Shown: in pieces, positions 54,458 to 63,493 of the stretch
Layout: each line of letters opens with the position of its first letter
How positions within the stretch are numbered: the first letter of the stretch is position 1
Translations under genes and position numbers: made by a program
From: Clostridia bacterium
GTDB taxonomy: Bacteria > Bacillota > Clostridia > Oscillospirales > Feifaniaceae
Direction: 5' to 3'
NCBI GenBank assembly: GCA_017517965.1
Contig: JAFWXR010000058.1
Span: forward strand, 1-64,000
Length of the DNA stretch: 64,000 nt
The notes under the pieces: model-generated
What the model was told of the DNA's origin: nothing
What the model saw: the letters and a program-made list of their open reading frames with translations, nothing else
The model's database searches: none

Positions 54458-55733
54458 CGGTATGTGTGTTTCCTTTCAAATAGTAAACAGTATCAAGTTT
54501 TATTTTATTTGCAACCCTTACCACATCTTCTTTGGTGACATTCATAATATCCCTGATAAAGTCATCCTGTTCTCTGTCCGTACCGTCATAACTCTCAGCA
54601 GCAGTCCATGCCACCATAGCGCCTGCACTGTCAAAACTGCTTTTGAGCATATTCACATAGAATTTTTTTGCCGTGACAATTTCATCGTCACTTACATTTC
54701 CATTCTTAATTTCTTCAAGTTGCTGCAGAATACCTGCCTCTGCCTTTTCTTTATTTTCACATTCAATACCGGAAGAAACAAGAAGTATACCCTTAGTTTC
54801 TATGAGTTGTGAACGGCAGTAATAGCAGAGCGACATTTTTTCTCTTACAACAGTAAAAAGTTTACTTGTCGGTGCAAGACCGTATATAACGTTGAATATT
54901 GAAAGTGCAGCATAATCTTTGTCATTTCTTACAGTGCCTGTCCTGAATCCAAGCGACAATTTTCCCTGAGTAACAGGCATCTCTTCAGTAATCCTTTTTA
55001 CATCATCAACATCATACACGGCAGGATACTTTTTGTAAGAAATCGGAGCAATTTCTATCTTTTCAAATGTACTACGTACCGCATTTACAACCTCATCTTC
55101 ACTTTGTGCACCAACGTAGTAGATATCAAGGCTTGTTTTTGAGACGAATTCTTTGTAAAAGTCATAAAGTTTTTTCTCGTCTATGGTTTCTACAACAGCC
55201 TCTTCACCCTCGGAGCTGATTCCGTAGACCTCATTCTCACACATAAGTGAAATGCACTTTTTTCTTGCATAAACGGTTTTATTATTGATATCTGCTCTTA
55301 TAGAATCTATCAAATTCTTTTTTTCTATGCTAACTATCTTCTCGTCGAAAGCACCGTCTTTTACAAGCGGATCGAATAAAACATCAGTAACGGTCTCCAG
55401 AGCGGCTGACAGCATAGATTTCTTATCGGGAGTAAATGCACCGTTTAAAAATTTGATGGTTGCACCCGTCTGCTGAATATCTCCCCTTTTTGTGTTAAGA
55501 GAAGCAAAATCTGCACCGTAAAGTTCGTAAAGTCTGTCATTTATTGCCTTGATATCGGGCAATTTGCGACAACCTGTCATAAGAACGTTTATAAGCAACG
55601 TTCTGTACGAAGTGTAGACCTTATCAAGTCCCGCAGAAAACAGCATGGTTATCTTATCCGTCTTGAACTTGTCCGTCTTAATGTAATGCAGCGTCACACC
55701 GCTGCATATATGTATGTGTTTTGCTTTATACAA
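54447..55733 (-). CDS. M16 peptidase-like protein, inactive type (YmfF-like)
   Basis: A 428-residue M16-fold protein that lacks HxxEH; the corresponding region reads TLLINVLMTGCRKLPD. The pattern GYLDKVYTS-like/RLYELYGADFASLNTKRGD and MPVTQGKLSLGFRTG is M16 type. Probably a non-catalytic partner of the next gene's active peptidase. The frame opens at a GTG at 55742 that lies within the ribosome site; the TTG at 55733 has AGGTG six bases ahead and is preferred. Confidence 0.87.
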   Translation of the reverse strand: MYKAKHIHICSGVTLHYIKTDKFKTDKITMLFSAGLDKVYTSYRTLLINVLMTGCRKLPDIKAINDRLYELYGADFASLNTKRGDIQQTGATIKFLNGAFTPDKKSMLSAALETVTDVLFDPLVKDGAFDEKIVSIEKKNLIDSIRADINNKTVYARKKCISLMCENEVYGISSEGEEAVVETIDEKKLYDFYKEFVSKTSLDIYYVGAQSEDEVVNAVRSTFEKIEIAPISYKKYPAVYDVDDVKRITEEMPVTQGKLSLGFRTGTVRNDKDYAALSIFNVIYGLAPTSKLFTVVREKMSLCYYCRSQLIETKGILLVSSGIECENKEKAEAGILQQLEEIKNGNVSDDEIVTAKKFYVNMLKSSFDSAGAMVAWTAAESYDGTDREQDDFIRDIMNVTKEDVVRVANKIKLDTVYYLKGNTHTDEV

Positions 55734-55755
55734 TATTTTCACCTCTTAATTGGTA

Positions 55756-55812
55756 CTACTGTTTAAAGAATATCCGAAAAAACGAAGGCAATTTGTAGCA
55801 GCTTACTTTCAT
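55756..55812 (-). CDS. spoVM: SpoVM-like peptide
   Basis: An 18-codon gene, MKVSCYKLPSFFRIFFKQ, with AGGAG eight bases before its ATG. It shares MK at 1-2, KLP at 7-9 and F11 with SpoVM of Bacillus, the 26-residue amphipathic peptide that binds the curved forespore membrane and anchors the spore coat; Pro9, important there, is kept. It also lies downstream of prpC-prkC-rsgA, the region where spoVM is found in Bacillus. It is shorter than known SpoVM by about eight C-terminal residues. Identity is inferred from pattern and gene order. Confidence 0.6.
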   Translation of the reverse strand: MKVSCYKLPSFFRIFFKQ

Positions 55813-55823
55813 AAATACATCTC

Positions 55824-55976
55824 CTAACAAAAAAGATAAAGAATGCCGACAGCAACTACAATGACGGCAAGCAAAATCGCAAGTATCCATGACGGTAAGA
55901 TAAGAGAAAGCGCTATTCCGCCGCCGACACAAACTGCCGCTATACCAAGTAATCTTTTATGATTGCATCCGAACAT
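55824..55976 (-). CDS. Small membrane protein, 50 residues
   Basis: A 50-codon gene with AGGAGG nine bases before its ATG. The peptide begins MFGCNHKRLLGIAAVC and has two hydrophobic stretches (about 9-27 and 30-49) separated by PSW, ending YLFC. Its TAG stop is part of the ribosome site of the SpoVM-like peptide, 11 bp further on, so the two are coupled. A short two-helix hairpin. Function unknown; the pairing hints at a spore-related role, which is inference. Confidence 0.65.
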   Translation of the reverse strand: MFGCNHKRLLGIAAVCVGGGIALSLILPSWILAILLAVIVVAVGILYLFC

Positions 55977-56042
55977 AACACACAGCCTCCTGCTGCCGAC
56001 TATTTATACCTTATACTATGCAGCAGTGCCTGTACTTGTTTC

Positions 56043-56900
56043 TCAATAATTCTTTCTTTTCAAACTTTCCTCGTATATTTCTTTATAACTTTCATATCTT
56101 GAGAGCGCTATCTCACCGTTTTCCACCGCAGTCTTAATTGCACAATCAGGCTCATTTATATGCGCACAGTCATCAAAACGGCAACCCTCATACTTTGAAA
56201 ATTCCCTGAAAAGAGACGCAACTTCCGATTTCGTTGCCCTCAGACATTCCTCATAACTGATATCACCAAAGCCCGGTGTATCCGCAATATAACCCCCGAA
56301 CGCCTCAAAAAGTTCTACTCTTTTGGTCGTATGCTTACCTCTGGAAATCTTGCTGATTTCACCGATCTCAGCATCATCACAAATCCCCAGTGCCTTAAGT
56401 ATACTCGACTTTCCGACACCCGAATTTCCGCCGAAAGCGCATATATTTGAACCTATGAGTTCCTTTATCTTTTCGCACCCTTCACCGCTGTGAGCACATA
56501 CGGTTAACGTCTCTATCTCCGCTTTGTTATATATGTCCTCAAGTTCTTTGGGAGACTTTATGTCTGTTTTATTTATAACTATTATCGGTCTTATGTCATT
56601 TTCTTCACAGACTGCAATAAGTTTATCCGTCACATTCAGACTGGGATCGGGGTCTGCCGTAGCCACAACGATAAACATTATGTCTATGTTGGCAATAGGC
56701 GGACGTATGAGTGCATTTTTTCGCGGTAATATTTCATCTATAACACCGTCATCGCCCGTAAGCGATATTTTCACAGTATCTCCTGGTAATGGGGATATTT
56801 TGTTTTTTCGAAATATCCCCCTTGCCTTACAGAGAATTATCGTGCTGTCAGTCTTTACATAATAATTACCCGACAGCGATTTTATAATTATTCCGTTCAT
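56043..56900 (-). CDS. rsgA: Ribosome small subunit GTPase RsgA
   Basis: Circularly permuted GTPase involved in 30S maturation, 285 residues. OB fold about 1-65, then VINKTD (G4) ahead of GNSGVGKSSIL (G1) and DTPGFGD (G3), and a C-terminal zinc site CRFDDCAHINEPDC. The ATG at 56900 follows the prkC stop by one base (TGATATG), with no strong ribosome site, so translation is probably coupled. The prpC-prkC-rsgA order is the Firmicutes standard. Confidence 0.96.
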   Translation of the reverse strand: MNGIIIKSLSGNYYVKTDSTIILCKARGIFRKNKISPLPGDTVKISLTGDDGVIDEILPRKNALIRPPIANIDIMFIVVATADPDPSLNVTDKLIAVCEENDIRPIIVINKTDIKSPKELEDIYNKAEIETLTVCAHSGEGCEKIKELIGSNICAFGGNSGVGKSSILKALGICDDAEIGEISKISRGKHTTKRVELFEAFGGYIADTPGFGDISYEECLRATKSEVASLFREFSKYEGCRFDDCAHINEPDCAIKTAVENGEIALSRYESYKEIYEESLKRKNY

Positions 56901-56901
56901 A

Positions 56902-58800
56902 TCAGTCAAAACTTACCGTTCCTGTAAATATCATCAGATTGAGTTCAGCTATCTTTACCTGCACTTCCTGAGTGCCTTTGCCTGTAAGTGAAATTTCGAC
57001 AGATTCTTCACTCGGCGAGTGAACTTTACTGTAAACCTGTGTGCCGTTCAAATATGCCACTACGGTATACGAACTCTCATAATCAGGAAGTGAGACAGTT
57101 ATCGTCTTTGTCTTTTCGGCTTCCTCTACGGGAGGCTTTGGCTCGACGGTCTCCGTCGTTCCTTTTGATACGGAAAGCGTAACGGTAGTACCCTCTTCAA
57201 CTTCCGTTCCCTCAGCAATACTCTGTGCAACTACCGTTTCTGCAGGTGAAGTGGATTCAACTTCCGTAAACGTCGCTACAAGTCCGTTTTCGCCAAGTAT
57301 TACAGACGCTTCATTCTTCGTTTTGCCTATGAGTGAAGGCATCATAACAGTTTTCACCTCAACACCACTGCTGACGTAGATGGTTATTCTTGTATCCTTA
57401 GTTATCTTTGAGCCTGCTTCAGGCGAGGTTCTTATAACGTATCCTTCGGGAACGGTTTCGCTTTCCTCTTCCTCTTTCATTCCCGAAAGTCCCATATTGC
57501 TGAGTTCTATAAGAGCTGCCCTGTATTCTTTATTAGAAAGATCCGGCACTCTCAAATCCTTAACACCAAGGCTGATATATACTCTCAGATCGCTGCCTTT
57601 TTTAACAGTCTTTCCGTCATCGGGATCCTGTCTGACGATAACCCCCTCGTCATACTCATCGCTGTATACTCTGCCCTCTTCTATAATGTTGAAATCGGCA
57701 TATTCTTCGTTTTCGACAACATCTTCATAATAAAGTCCCACAAGTTTCGGAACTTTAACATCAACAACTTCTTCGTTACTGTTTCCAACATTAAGCGCAA
57801 GAAGCGTTATGCAGAATACGATAAATGCAGTAAGCACCGCAGCAATCGCAACCATTCCCGGTACGGAAACTCTTTTTTTCTTTTTTCTGCCTGTATTTTT
57901 CATACCTGTCTCCTCCCGCTTTGCAGTAGTTGTATCTGCAGCAGCCATATACTTCTGATAAAAGCGGATAGACGGATTACGTTTGAGTTTTTCTATGTCA
58001 TCAAGGAATTCGTCAACACTCTGAAACCTGTTAACTGCTTCTTTCGATATTGCTTTCATTACAATCTCATCAAGTCCCTGGGGAATCTCAGGCACGATAT
58101 TTTTAGGACTTACCGCATTATTCTGAAGTTGCATAACCGCCACCGATACAGGATTATCGTTATCAAACGGCACCCTGCCCGTGAGCATTTCATACATCAT
58201 TATTCCGACAGAATAAATATCGCTTCTCTCATCAACAACTCCGCCCGACACCTGCTCAGGACTGATATAATGTACGGAGCCGATGGCTTTTTCTGTCATA
58301 GTATGAGTCTGAACATTAGTGAGTTTAGCTATACCGAAATCAGTAACTTTTATAGAACCGTCAGCTAAAAGCATTATATTTTGCGGTTTAATGTCTCTGT
58401 GAACAACACCTCTGCTGTGTGCATGCTGTAAAGCCTTGAGCACCTGGGATATAAACATCGTTGTGTTTTCCCAGCTGAGTTTACCCTCCTGCTCAATATA
58501 CTCTTTAAGAGAAATTCCGTTTATATATTCCATAACGATATAGTAAAGATCATCATTGAATCCGACGTTATGTATCGTTACTATATTTTCGTGATTAAGC
58601 ATCGAAATTATTTTCGATTCTGTTTCAAATCTGCGACGGAACTGCGGATCTTCAAGAAATTCTTCTTTGAGTACTTTAACCGCAACCGTAATATTTTCAG
58701 CAAGGTCATATGCCCTGTATACTACCGACATACCGCCAACGCCGACTATACTCTCAATTTTATATCTTCCGTTAATTATCTTCCCTCTGAGATCCGTCAT
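56902..58800 (-). CDS. prkC: Ser/Thr protein kinase with PASTA domains
   Basis: Membrane kinase of 632 residues. Kinase domain about 6-265 with GVGGMSVVYRA (P-loop), AVKVLK (Lys), HRDIKPQNI (catalytic) and DFGIA; a basic juxtamembrane region, one helix (about 319-340), three PASTA repeats (about 350-550), and a C-terminal beta domain (about 570-632) of unknown role. PASTA domains bind muropeptides or lipid II. GGAGGG with the ATG at 58800, one base after the prpC stop. IreB, a known target family, is encoded in this window. Confidence 0.96.
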   Translation of the reverse strand: MTDLRGKIINGRYKIESIVGVGGMSVVYRAYDLAENITVAVKVLKEEFLEDPQFRRRFETESKIISMLNHENIVTIHNVGFNDDLYYIVMEYINGISLKEYIEQEGKLSWENTTMFISQVLKALQHAHSRGVVHRDIKPQNIMLLADGSIKVTDFGIAKLTNVQTHTMTEKAIGSVHYISPEQVSGGVVDERSDIYSVGIMMYEMLTGRVPFDNDNPVSVAVMQLQNNAVSPKNIVPEIPQGLDEIVMKAISKEAVNRFQSVDEFLDDIEKLKRNPSIRFYQKYMAAADTTTAKREETGMKNTGRKKKKRVSVPGMVAIAAVLTAFIVFCITLLALNVGNSNEEVVDVKVPKLVGLYYEDVVENEEYADFNIIEEGRVYSDEYDEGVIVRQDPDDGKTVKKGSDLRVYISLGVKDLRVPDLSNKEYRAALIELSNMGLSGMKEEEESETVPEGYVIRTSPEAGSKITKDTRITIYVSSGVEVKTVMMPSLIGKTKNEASVILGENGLVATFTEVESTSPAETVVAQSIAEGTEVEEGTTVTLSVSKGTTETVEPKPPVEEAEKTKTITVSLPDYESSYTVVAYLNGTQVYSKVHSPSEESVEISLTGKGTQEVQVKIAELNLMIFTGTVSFD

Positions 58801-58801
58801 A

Positions 58802-59539
58802 TTAACCCTCCTCACTCATAGAGATAAGCAGAACTGTAATATTGTCACTTCCGCCTCTTTGTTTTGCCATTTCAACAAGTGTTCTCGAACACTCACCCAC
58901 ATCTGTAGTGACGTCAAGTTCAAAAAGTATCTCGCTATCATCAAGCATATTGGTAAGCCCGTCCGAACAGAGCATAACAATGCCGTCATCGCTTAAATCA
59001 AATTCAAAGAATTCAGCATTAACGCTGTCATATGCCCCGACAGCCCTTGTAATTATGTTTCTGTTTGGATGATTTTTAGCATCCTCGGCAGTAATTTTAC
59101 CCTCATCAACCAATTCCTGTACCATCGAATGGTCATGGCTGATCTGCACCATTTTGTCTTGTGAAAAATAGTAAGCACGCGAGTCGCCAACGTTTGCAAC
59201 AACACATTTACGCCCGACAACAAACGCCGCTACAGCAGTCGTGCCCATTCCTATATATGTTTCATCTTCCTTTGCTGCTTTAAGTATCATTTCATTTGCC
59301 TTTATAACAGCTGCCGAAAAGACTTCTTTAAACTTTTCACAGTCCATATCGTCAATTTTTTCAGAAACAAGAGAAAAAATGATGTCTGCAGCGTAATTGC
59401 TTGCTACTTTGCCTCCTCTGGGGCCACCCATACCGTCACAGACAATCCCGAAACCTTTATTTCCTTTGACCGTATTCCTGAACGTGTCCTGATTTTCAGT
59501 ACGCACACATCCTATATCGGTAATACCGCATATTCTCAC
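58802..59539 (-). CDS. prpC: PP2C-type protein phosphatase
   Basis: Stp-type metal-dependent phosphatase, 245 residues, which reverses PrkC phosphorylation. Motifs: TDIGCVRTENQDTF, FGIVCDGMGG, GTTAVAAFVV, VGDSRAYYF, ITRAVG, MLCSDGLTNML and GGSDNITVLLI. The frame opens at 59584, but the GTG at 59539, overlapping the rlmN stop by 4 bp (GTGA), gives the correct N-terminus. Confidence 0.95.
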   Translation of the reverse strand: MRICGITDIGCVRTENQDTFRNTVKGNKGFGIVCDGMGGPRGGKVASNYAADIIFSLVSEKIDDMDCEKFKEVFSAAVIKANEMILKAAKEDETYIGMGTTAVAAFVVGRKCVVANVGDSRAYYFSQDKMVQISHDHSMVQELVDEGKITAEDAKNHPNRNIITRAVGAYDSVNAEFFEFDLSDDGIVMLCSDGLTNMLDDSEILFELDVTTDVGECSRTLVEMAKQRGGSDNITVLLISMSEEG

Positions 59540-60578
59540 TCTATCACTTCCTTCTTTAAGCTTTGCCTTCTGAGCTGACCGCACGAAGCATTTATATCTC
59601 CACCAAGTTTTCTTCGCACGGTTGCGGATATTCCTTGATTATTTATATAGTTTACAAATTCATCTATTCTCTTTCTGTCGGGTTTTACAAACCCTCTCTC
59701 CTTGACCTCATTTACCGGAATGACATTGACATGTGCAAGCATACCCTTTAAAAGTTTACACAGTTTTGCCGCATCGGATACGCTGTCATTCACACCCGAT
59801 ATAACGGCATATTCAAACGATATTCTTCTGCCCGTTGTCTTTATGTAATCCTTACACGCCAAAATCAGTTCTTCTATAGGGTATTTGTGATTTATCGGCA
59901 TTATCTCGTCACGCTTTTTATCATCTGTAGCATGAAGCGAAATTGATAAGGTTATCGGCAGATTAAGCTCTGCAAGTTCGTAAATCTTCGGCACAACACC
60001 GCAAGTAGAGAGTGATATGTGCCTCATACCGATATTTAAACTGTTTTTGTCATTGATATTTTTCAAAAATGTAACCACGTTATCAAAATTGTCAAGCGGT
60101 TCACCTATTCCCATAAGAACAATGCTGTCTATTCTTTTTCCCAGATCTTTCTGTGAAAAAATTATCTGATCGGCGATTTCTCCTGCCGAAAGCCTTCTAA
60201 CCAAACCGCCTATCGTAGATGCGCAGAATGCGCAACCCATCTTACAGCCAACTTCAGTTGAAACGCAAATTGACGTACCGTGATTATATTCCATAACCAC
60301 AGTTTCAAACATTCTCCGTCAAGCATTTCATAGAGATACTTAACCGTTCCGTCTATTTGGGATACAAGTTTATTCTTAATTCTCGGATATGAGATGTATG
60401 AAACTTGTTTAAGTTTCTCTCTCGTTGCTTTTGACAAGTTTGTCATTTCATCAAAAGACGTAACACCCCGATAAAGCCACTCAAAGATTTGTTTTGCCCT
60501 AAATGACGGCTCACCAAGTTCTTTGATATAGTTTCCGAGTTCTTCAATTGTCATTGATTTAATATCGACTTTTTCCAA
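59536..60578 (-). pseudogene. rlmN: rlmN, split by a single-base frameshift
   Basis: Radical SAM methyltransferase for 23S A2503 and tRNA A37. The N-terminal part (60578 down to about 60314) ends YLYEMLDGE, and the frame then fails. From 60312 another frame continues MFETVVMEYNHGTSICVST, with the cluster motif CKMGCAFC and the catalytic C-terminal Cys in NASCGQLRRQ. One missing A in the run at 60312-60314 (GGAGAATG, expected GGAGAAATG) would rejoin the two to a normal 348-residue RlmN. All catalytic residues remain. It may be a real loss-of-function indel, a phase change or an assembly error; no slippery site is visible. Confidence 0.88.
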
Positions 60579-60580
60579 AA

Positions 60581-61810
60581 CTATATCCTTTCAATTATTG
60601 CGGCATAAAAGCCGTCATTATCATCTGTCGGCAGATACAGTTTTTCATTTACCAGCCTGTATCCGCTGTTATTTTCAAGAAATGCTTTTACACATTCTTC
60701 GTTTTCTTTTTTATTTATCGTACAAGTGGAATACAAAAGTTTTCCGCCTTTTTTAAGATACGTCGATGCATTTTTCAGAATTTTGCCTTGAACGGCATAC
60801 AAGCCTTCAAAATCTGATGTCTTCTTGTAGCGTATTTCGGGCTTTCTTGCAATGACGCCAAGCCCCGAACAAGGAACATCGCAGATAACCTTATCAAACT
60901 TGTCTGCAAGATCCGGATTACACACCGTCCCATCGCCCTGAGCAGTTTTTATTATGTCTATTCCCAGTCGTTCTGCGCTTTTATTCAGTAGCGAAAGCTT
61001 ATTTGCATGAAGATCAAAGGAAGCTATACTTCCCTTATTTTTCATCATAATTGCCGCCTTGAGACTCTTTCCGCCCGGTGCGGCACATATATCCGCAAGT
61101 GTATCATTTTCCTCAGGAGAGAGCATTTCAACCGCTTTTGATGAAGTGATATCCTGCACAAAAAACTCATTACTGTCATTTATCTTATCGATAACAGAAC
61201 TCTTAATTTCAACCGTAGCTTCATCAACTATCACTGCATCGTGTTTTTTTGCAAACTCCTGCACAGATATCGCAAGCGTATTGACCGTTGCGTATATCTT
61301 TCTCGGCGTAAAGAAGGAATCAAGTACATTCTTTGCTACTTCTTCACCGTACTGTGAAATAAGCATTTCGCAAATACTTTCATCGCAGGAGTACATGACA
61401 TCAGGTGTGTTTTCAACGTCTGCCCCGTTTCTTACAAACGAGCGCAAAATTCCGTTGACAAGGCCTGCTGCACCCCTGTTTACAAATTTCTTGCAGAGTT
61501 CAACACTTTCGTACACAGCAGCATTTTCAGGGACTTTATCCATATATTCGAGTTGATAAAGACCCATTCGCAGTATGACAAGAACACTTTTATCAAGTTT
61601 TGAAATGTTTTTGTTGTATAGTTTTGATATTATCGCATCAAGTGTGATAAGACGTGACAATACTCCGTATGTGAGATTTGTCACAAACGCCTTATCTCTG
61701 TCATCAAGATTTGCCTTCGACAAACTGCCTGACAGTTCAATATTTGAATAAGCCCCGCTCTTTTCACATTTGAGCAATACGTTATATGCCGTTATTCTGC
61801 TTTCAGTCAT
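60581..61810 (-). CDS. rsmB: 16S rRNA m5C967 methyltransferase RsmB
   Basis: A 409-residue enzyme: NusB-like N-terminal domain (about 1-140) and Rossmann methyltransferase domain with DICAAPGGKSLKAA (SAM), DVPCSGLGVIARKPEIR (motif IV Cys) and YSTCTINKKENEECV (catalytic Cys). It ends two bases before the rlmN start. Confidence 0.95.
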   Translation of the reverse strand: MTESRITAYNVLLKCEKSGAYSNIELSGSLSKANLDDRDKAFVTNLTYGVLSRLITLDAIISKLYNKNISKLDKSVLVILRMGLYQLEYMDKVPENAAVYESVELCKKFVNRGAAGLVNGILRSFVRNGADVENTPDVMYSCDESICEMLISQYGEEVAKNVLDSFFTPRKIYATVNTLAISVQEFAKKHDAVIVDEATVEIKSSVIDKINDSNEFFVQDITSSKAVEMLSPEENDTLADICAAPGGKSLKAAIMMKNKGSIASFDLHANKLSLLNKSAERLGIDIIKTAQGDGTVCNPDLADKFDKVICDVPCSGLGVIARKPEIRYKKTSDFEGLYAVQGKILKNASTYLKKGGKLLYSTCTINKKENEECVKAFLENNSGYRLVNEKLYLPTDDNDGFYAAIIERI

Positions 61811-61811
61811 A

Positions 61812-62546
61812 TCAGTCTCTTCTTCTGCTGCCGTTTACCAAAAGTATCATTCTTAAAAGATTCACAACTGCAGCGGCAAGCGCCGCAACATACGTGAGTG
61901 CCGCCGCAGTAAGAACTTTCTTAACACCCTTTACTTCATCATCATCCATAGTGCCCGACTCTGCAAGTGCAGTCACAGCACGTCTGCTTGCATTGAATTC
62001 AACAGGAAGCGTTACAAGCTGGAAAAATGCAATTGCAGAAAACGCAACAACGCCGATGTTTGCAATGGTAAGACCCAACGTTCCGTCTGAAAATGCCATA
62101 AGAAGTATTCCTATCAGTATAAGAGGAACTGATATATTGGAAGCAATATTAGTCGTCTTAACTATCGCATGTCTGAGCCTGAGAGGACCATACGCCTTTG
62201 CATCCTGCACGGCGTGTCCCGCCTCATGTGCAGCAACACCGAGTGCCGCAACGGACGATTTATCATATACGGGTTCAGAAAGATTTATTGTCTTTGTTTT
62301 CGGATCATAATGGTCGGTAAGTGAGCCTGCAGTTTTTCCGAATGCAACACCCCTTACATCATTTGATGCAAGAACCATTTCCGCTGCCTGTTTGCCTGTT
62401 TTACCGTTGCGTGCAATGACGTTACTGTACTTTTTGAAGGTGGAATTCACTTTATACTGAGCCCATACCGAAAAAATTGCTACTGCAAAAAACAGAATGT
62501 AAAATAACGTCCAATTTGAACCGTAACCGTAATAAAAATATGGCAT
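61812..62546 (-). CDS. Zinc metallopeptidase, YugP-like
   Basis: Membrane-bound M48-like peptidase (Zn_peptidase_2), 244 residues. N-terminal helix (about 10-30), HEAGH motif at about 115-119 (AAHEAGHAVQDAKAYG), and three C-terminal helices. Function unknown. Its place between fmt and rsmB is usual in clostridia. Confidence 0.93.
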   Translation of the reverse strand: MPYFYYGYGSNWTLFYILFFAVAIFSVWAQYKVNSTFKKYSNVIARNGKTGKQAAEMVLASNDVRGVAFGKTAGSLTDHYDPKTKTINLSEPVYDKSSVAALGVAAHEAGHAVQDAKAYGPLRLRHAIVKTTNIASNISVPLILIGILLMAFSDGTLGLTIANIGVVAFSAIAFFQLVTLPVEFNASRRAVTALAESGTMDDDEVKGVKKVLTAAALTYVAALAAAVVNLLRMILLVNGSRRRD

Positions 62547-62548
62547 AT

Positions 62549-63493
62549 TTATTCCTCCGTTAATATCGTAGTTTCATTTACGGGATTTCCCATAAGATAG
62601 AGTTTTGCCTCCATCTTCTTTGCACCCTCACCCTGCACTACAGTTGCTATTACAGTTTTTCCGTCACCGCAGGCTATTTCGAGCCCGTCCTTCTTATCAG
62701 TCATCCATGCTGTGCCGGGAGATTTTTGTGTGTTATTTCCTTTTATCGCATTAAATATTTTTAACTTTTTACCCTCACGGTATGCAAAAGCAACCGGCCA
62801 CGGATTAAGTCCGTGTATTAAATGCAATACATCATCGGCACTCTTGTTAAAATCAATTACTGCAATTTCCTTATTTAACATCGGTGCATATGTCGCTTCA
62901 TCATCATTCTGTTTTTCAGGCGTAATATCTCCTGCAACAAGCGCTTCAAGCGTTTTAACGGTGAGTTCTGCCCCGATAGGTGCTAATCTCTCCATAAGCT
63001 CGCCGTATGTTTCGTATTCGCCGATTTTGACTTCTGCTTTTAACAGCATATCGCCCTTATCCATTTCGGCACCCATAAGCATTGTTGTTACACCTGTAAC
63101 CCCATCACCGTTTATGACCGACCACTGAACAGGACCTGCACCTCTGTATTTCGGCAAAAGTGAGCCGTGGACATTGACACAGCCGTATTTGGGATATGAA
63201 AGTACGTAATCAGGAAGCAGTTTGCCGTATGCGGCCACTACTATAACGTCGGGTTTATGATTATCAAGTGCTTCTTTAAGTTCACCGTTTTTAAGTGTTT
63301 CAAACTGATATACGGGTATGCCAAGTTCCGTCGCCGTAACCTTCACAGGAGGTGCTGTAAGCACCCTTTTTCTACCCACAGGCTTATCCGTCTGTGTAAC
63401 AACTGCCGACACATCGTATTCCGCCGCAAGTTTCCTTAATATCACTTCGGCAAAATCGGGCGTGCCCATATACATTACGTTAAGTTTACTCAT
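62549..63493 (-). CDS. fmt: Methionyl-tRNA formyltransferase
   Basis: Formylates initiator Met-tRNA using 10-formyl-THF; 314 residues. N-domain with MYMGTPDFAEVILR, catalytic VNVHGSLLPKYRGAGPVQWSVINGD with Asn, His and downstream Asp, and an OB-fold C-domain with HGLNPWPVAF. Two ATGs are adjacent; GGAG suits 63493, overlapping the def stop by 8 bp. Confidence 0.97.
   Translation of the reverse strand: MSKLNVMYMGTPDFAEVILRKLAAEYDVSAVVTQTDKPVGRKRVLTAPPVKVTATELGIPVYQFETLKNGELKEALDNHKPDVIVVAAYGKLLPDYVLSYPKYGCVNVHGSLLPKYRGAGPVQWSVINGDGVTGVTTMLMGAEMDKGDMLLKAEVKIGEYETYGELMERLAPIGAELTVKTLEALVAGDITPEKQNDDEATYAPMLNKEIAVIDFNKSADDVLHLIHGLNPWPVAFAYREGKKLKIFNAIKGNNTQKSPGTAWMTDKKDGLEIACGDGKTVIATVVQGEGAKKMEAKLYLMGNPVNETTILTEE

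Noticed and set aside
60306-60318. Programmed frameshifting in rlmN
   Set aside because: The junction GGAGAATG has no X-XXY-YYZ slippery heptamer and no evident downstream stimulator, and rlmN is not known to use it. An indel is simpler.
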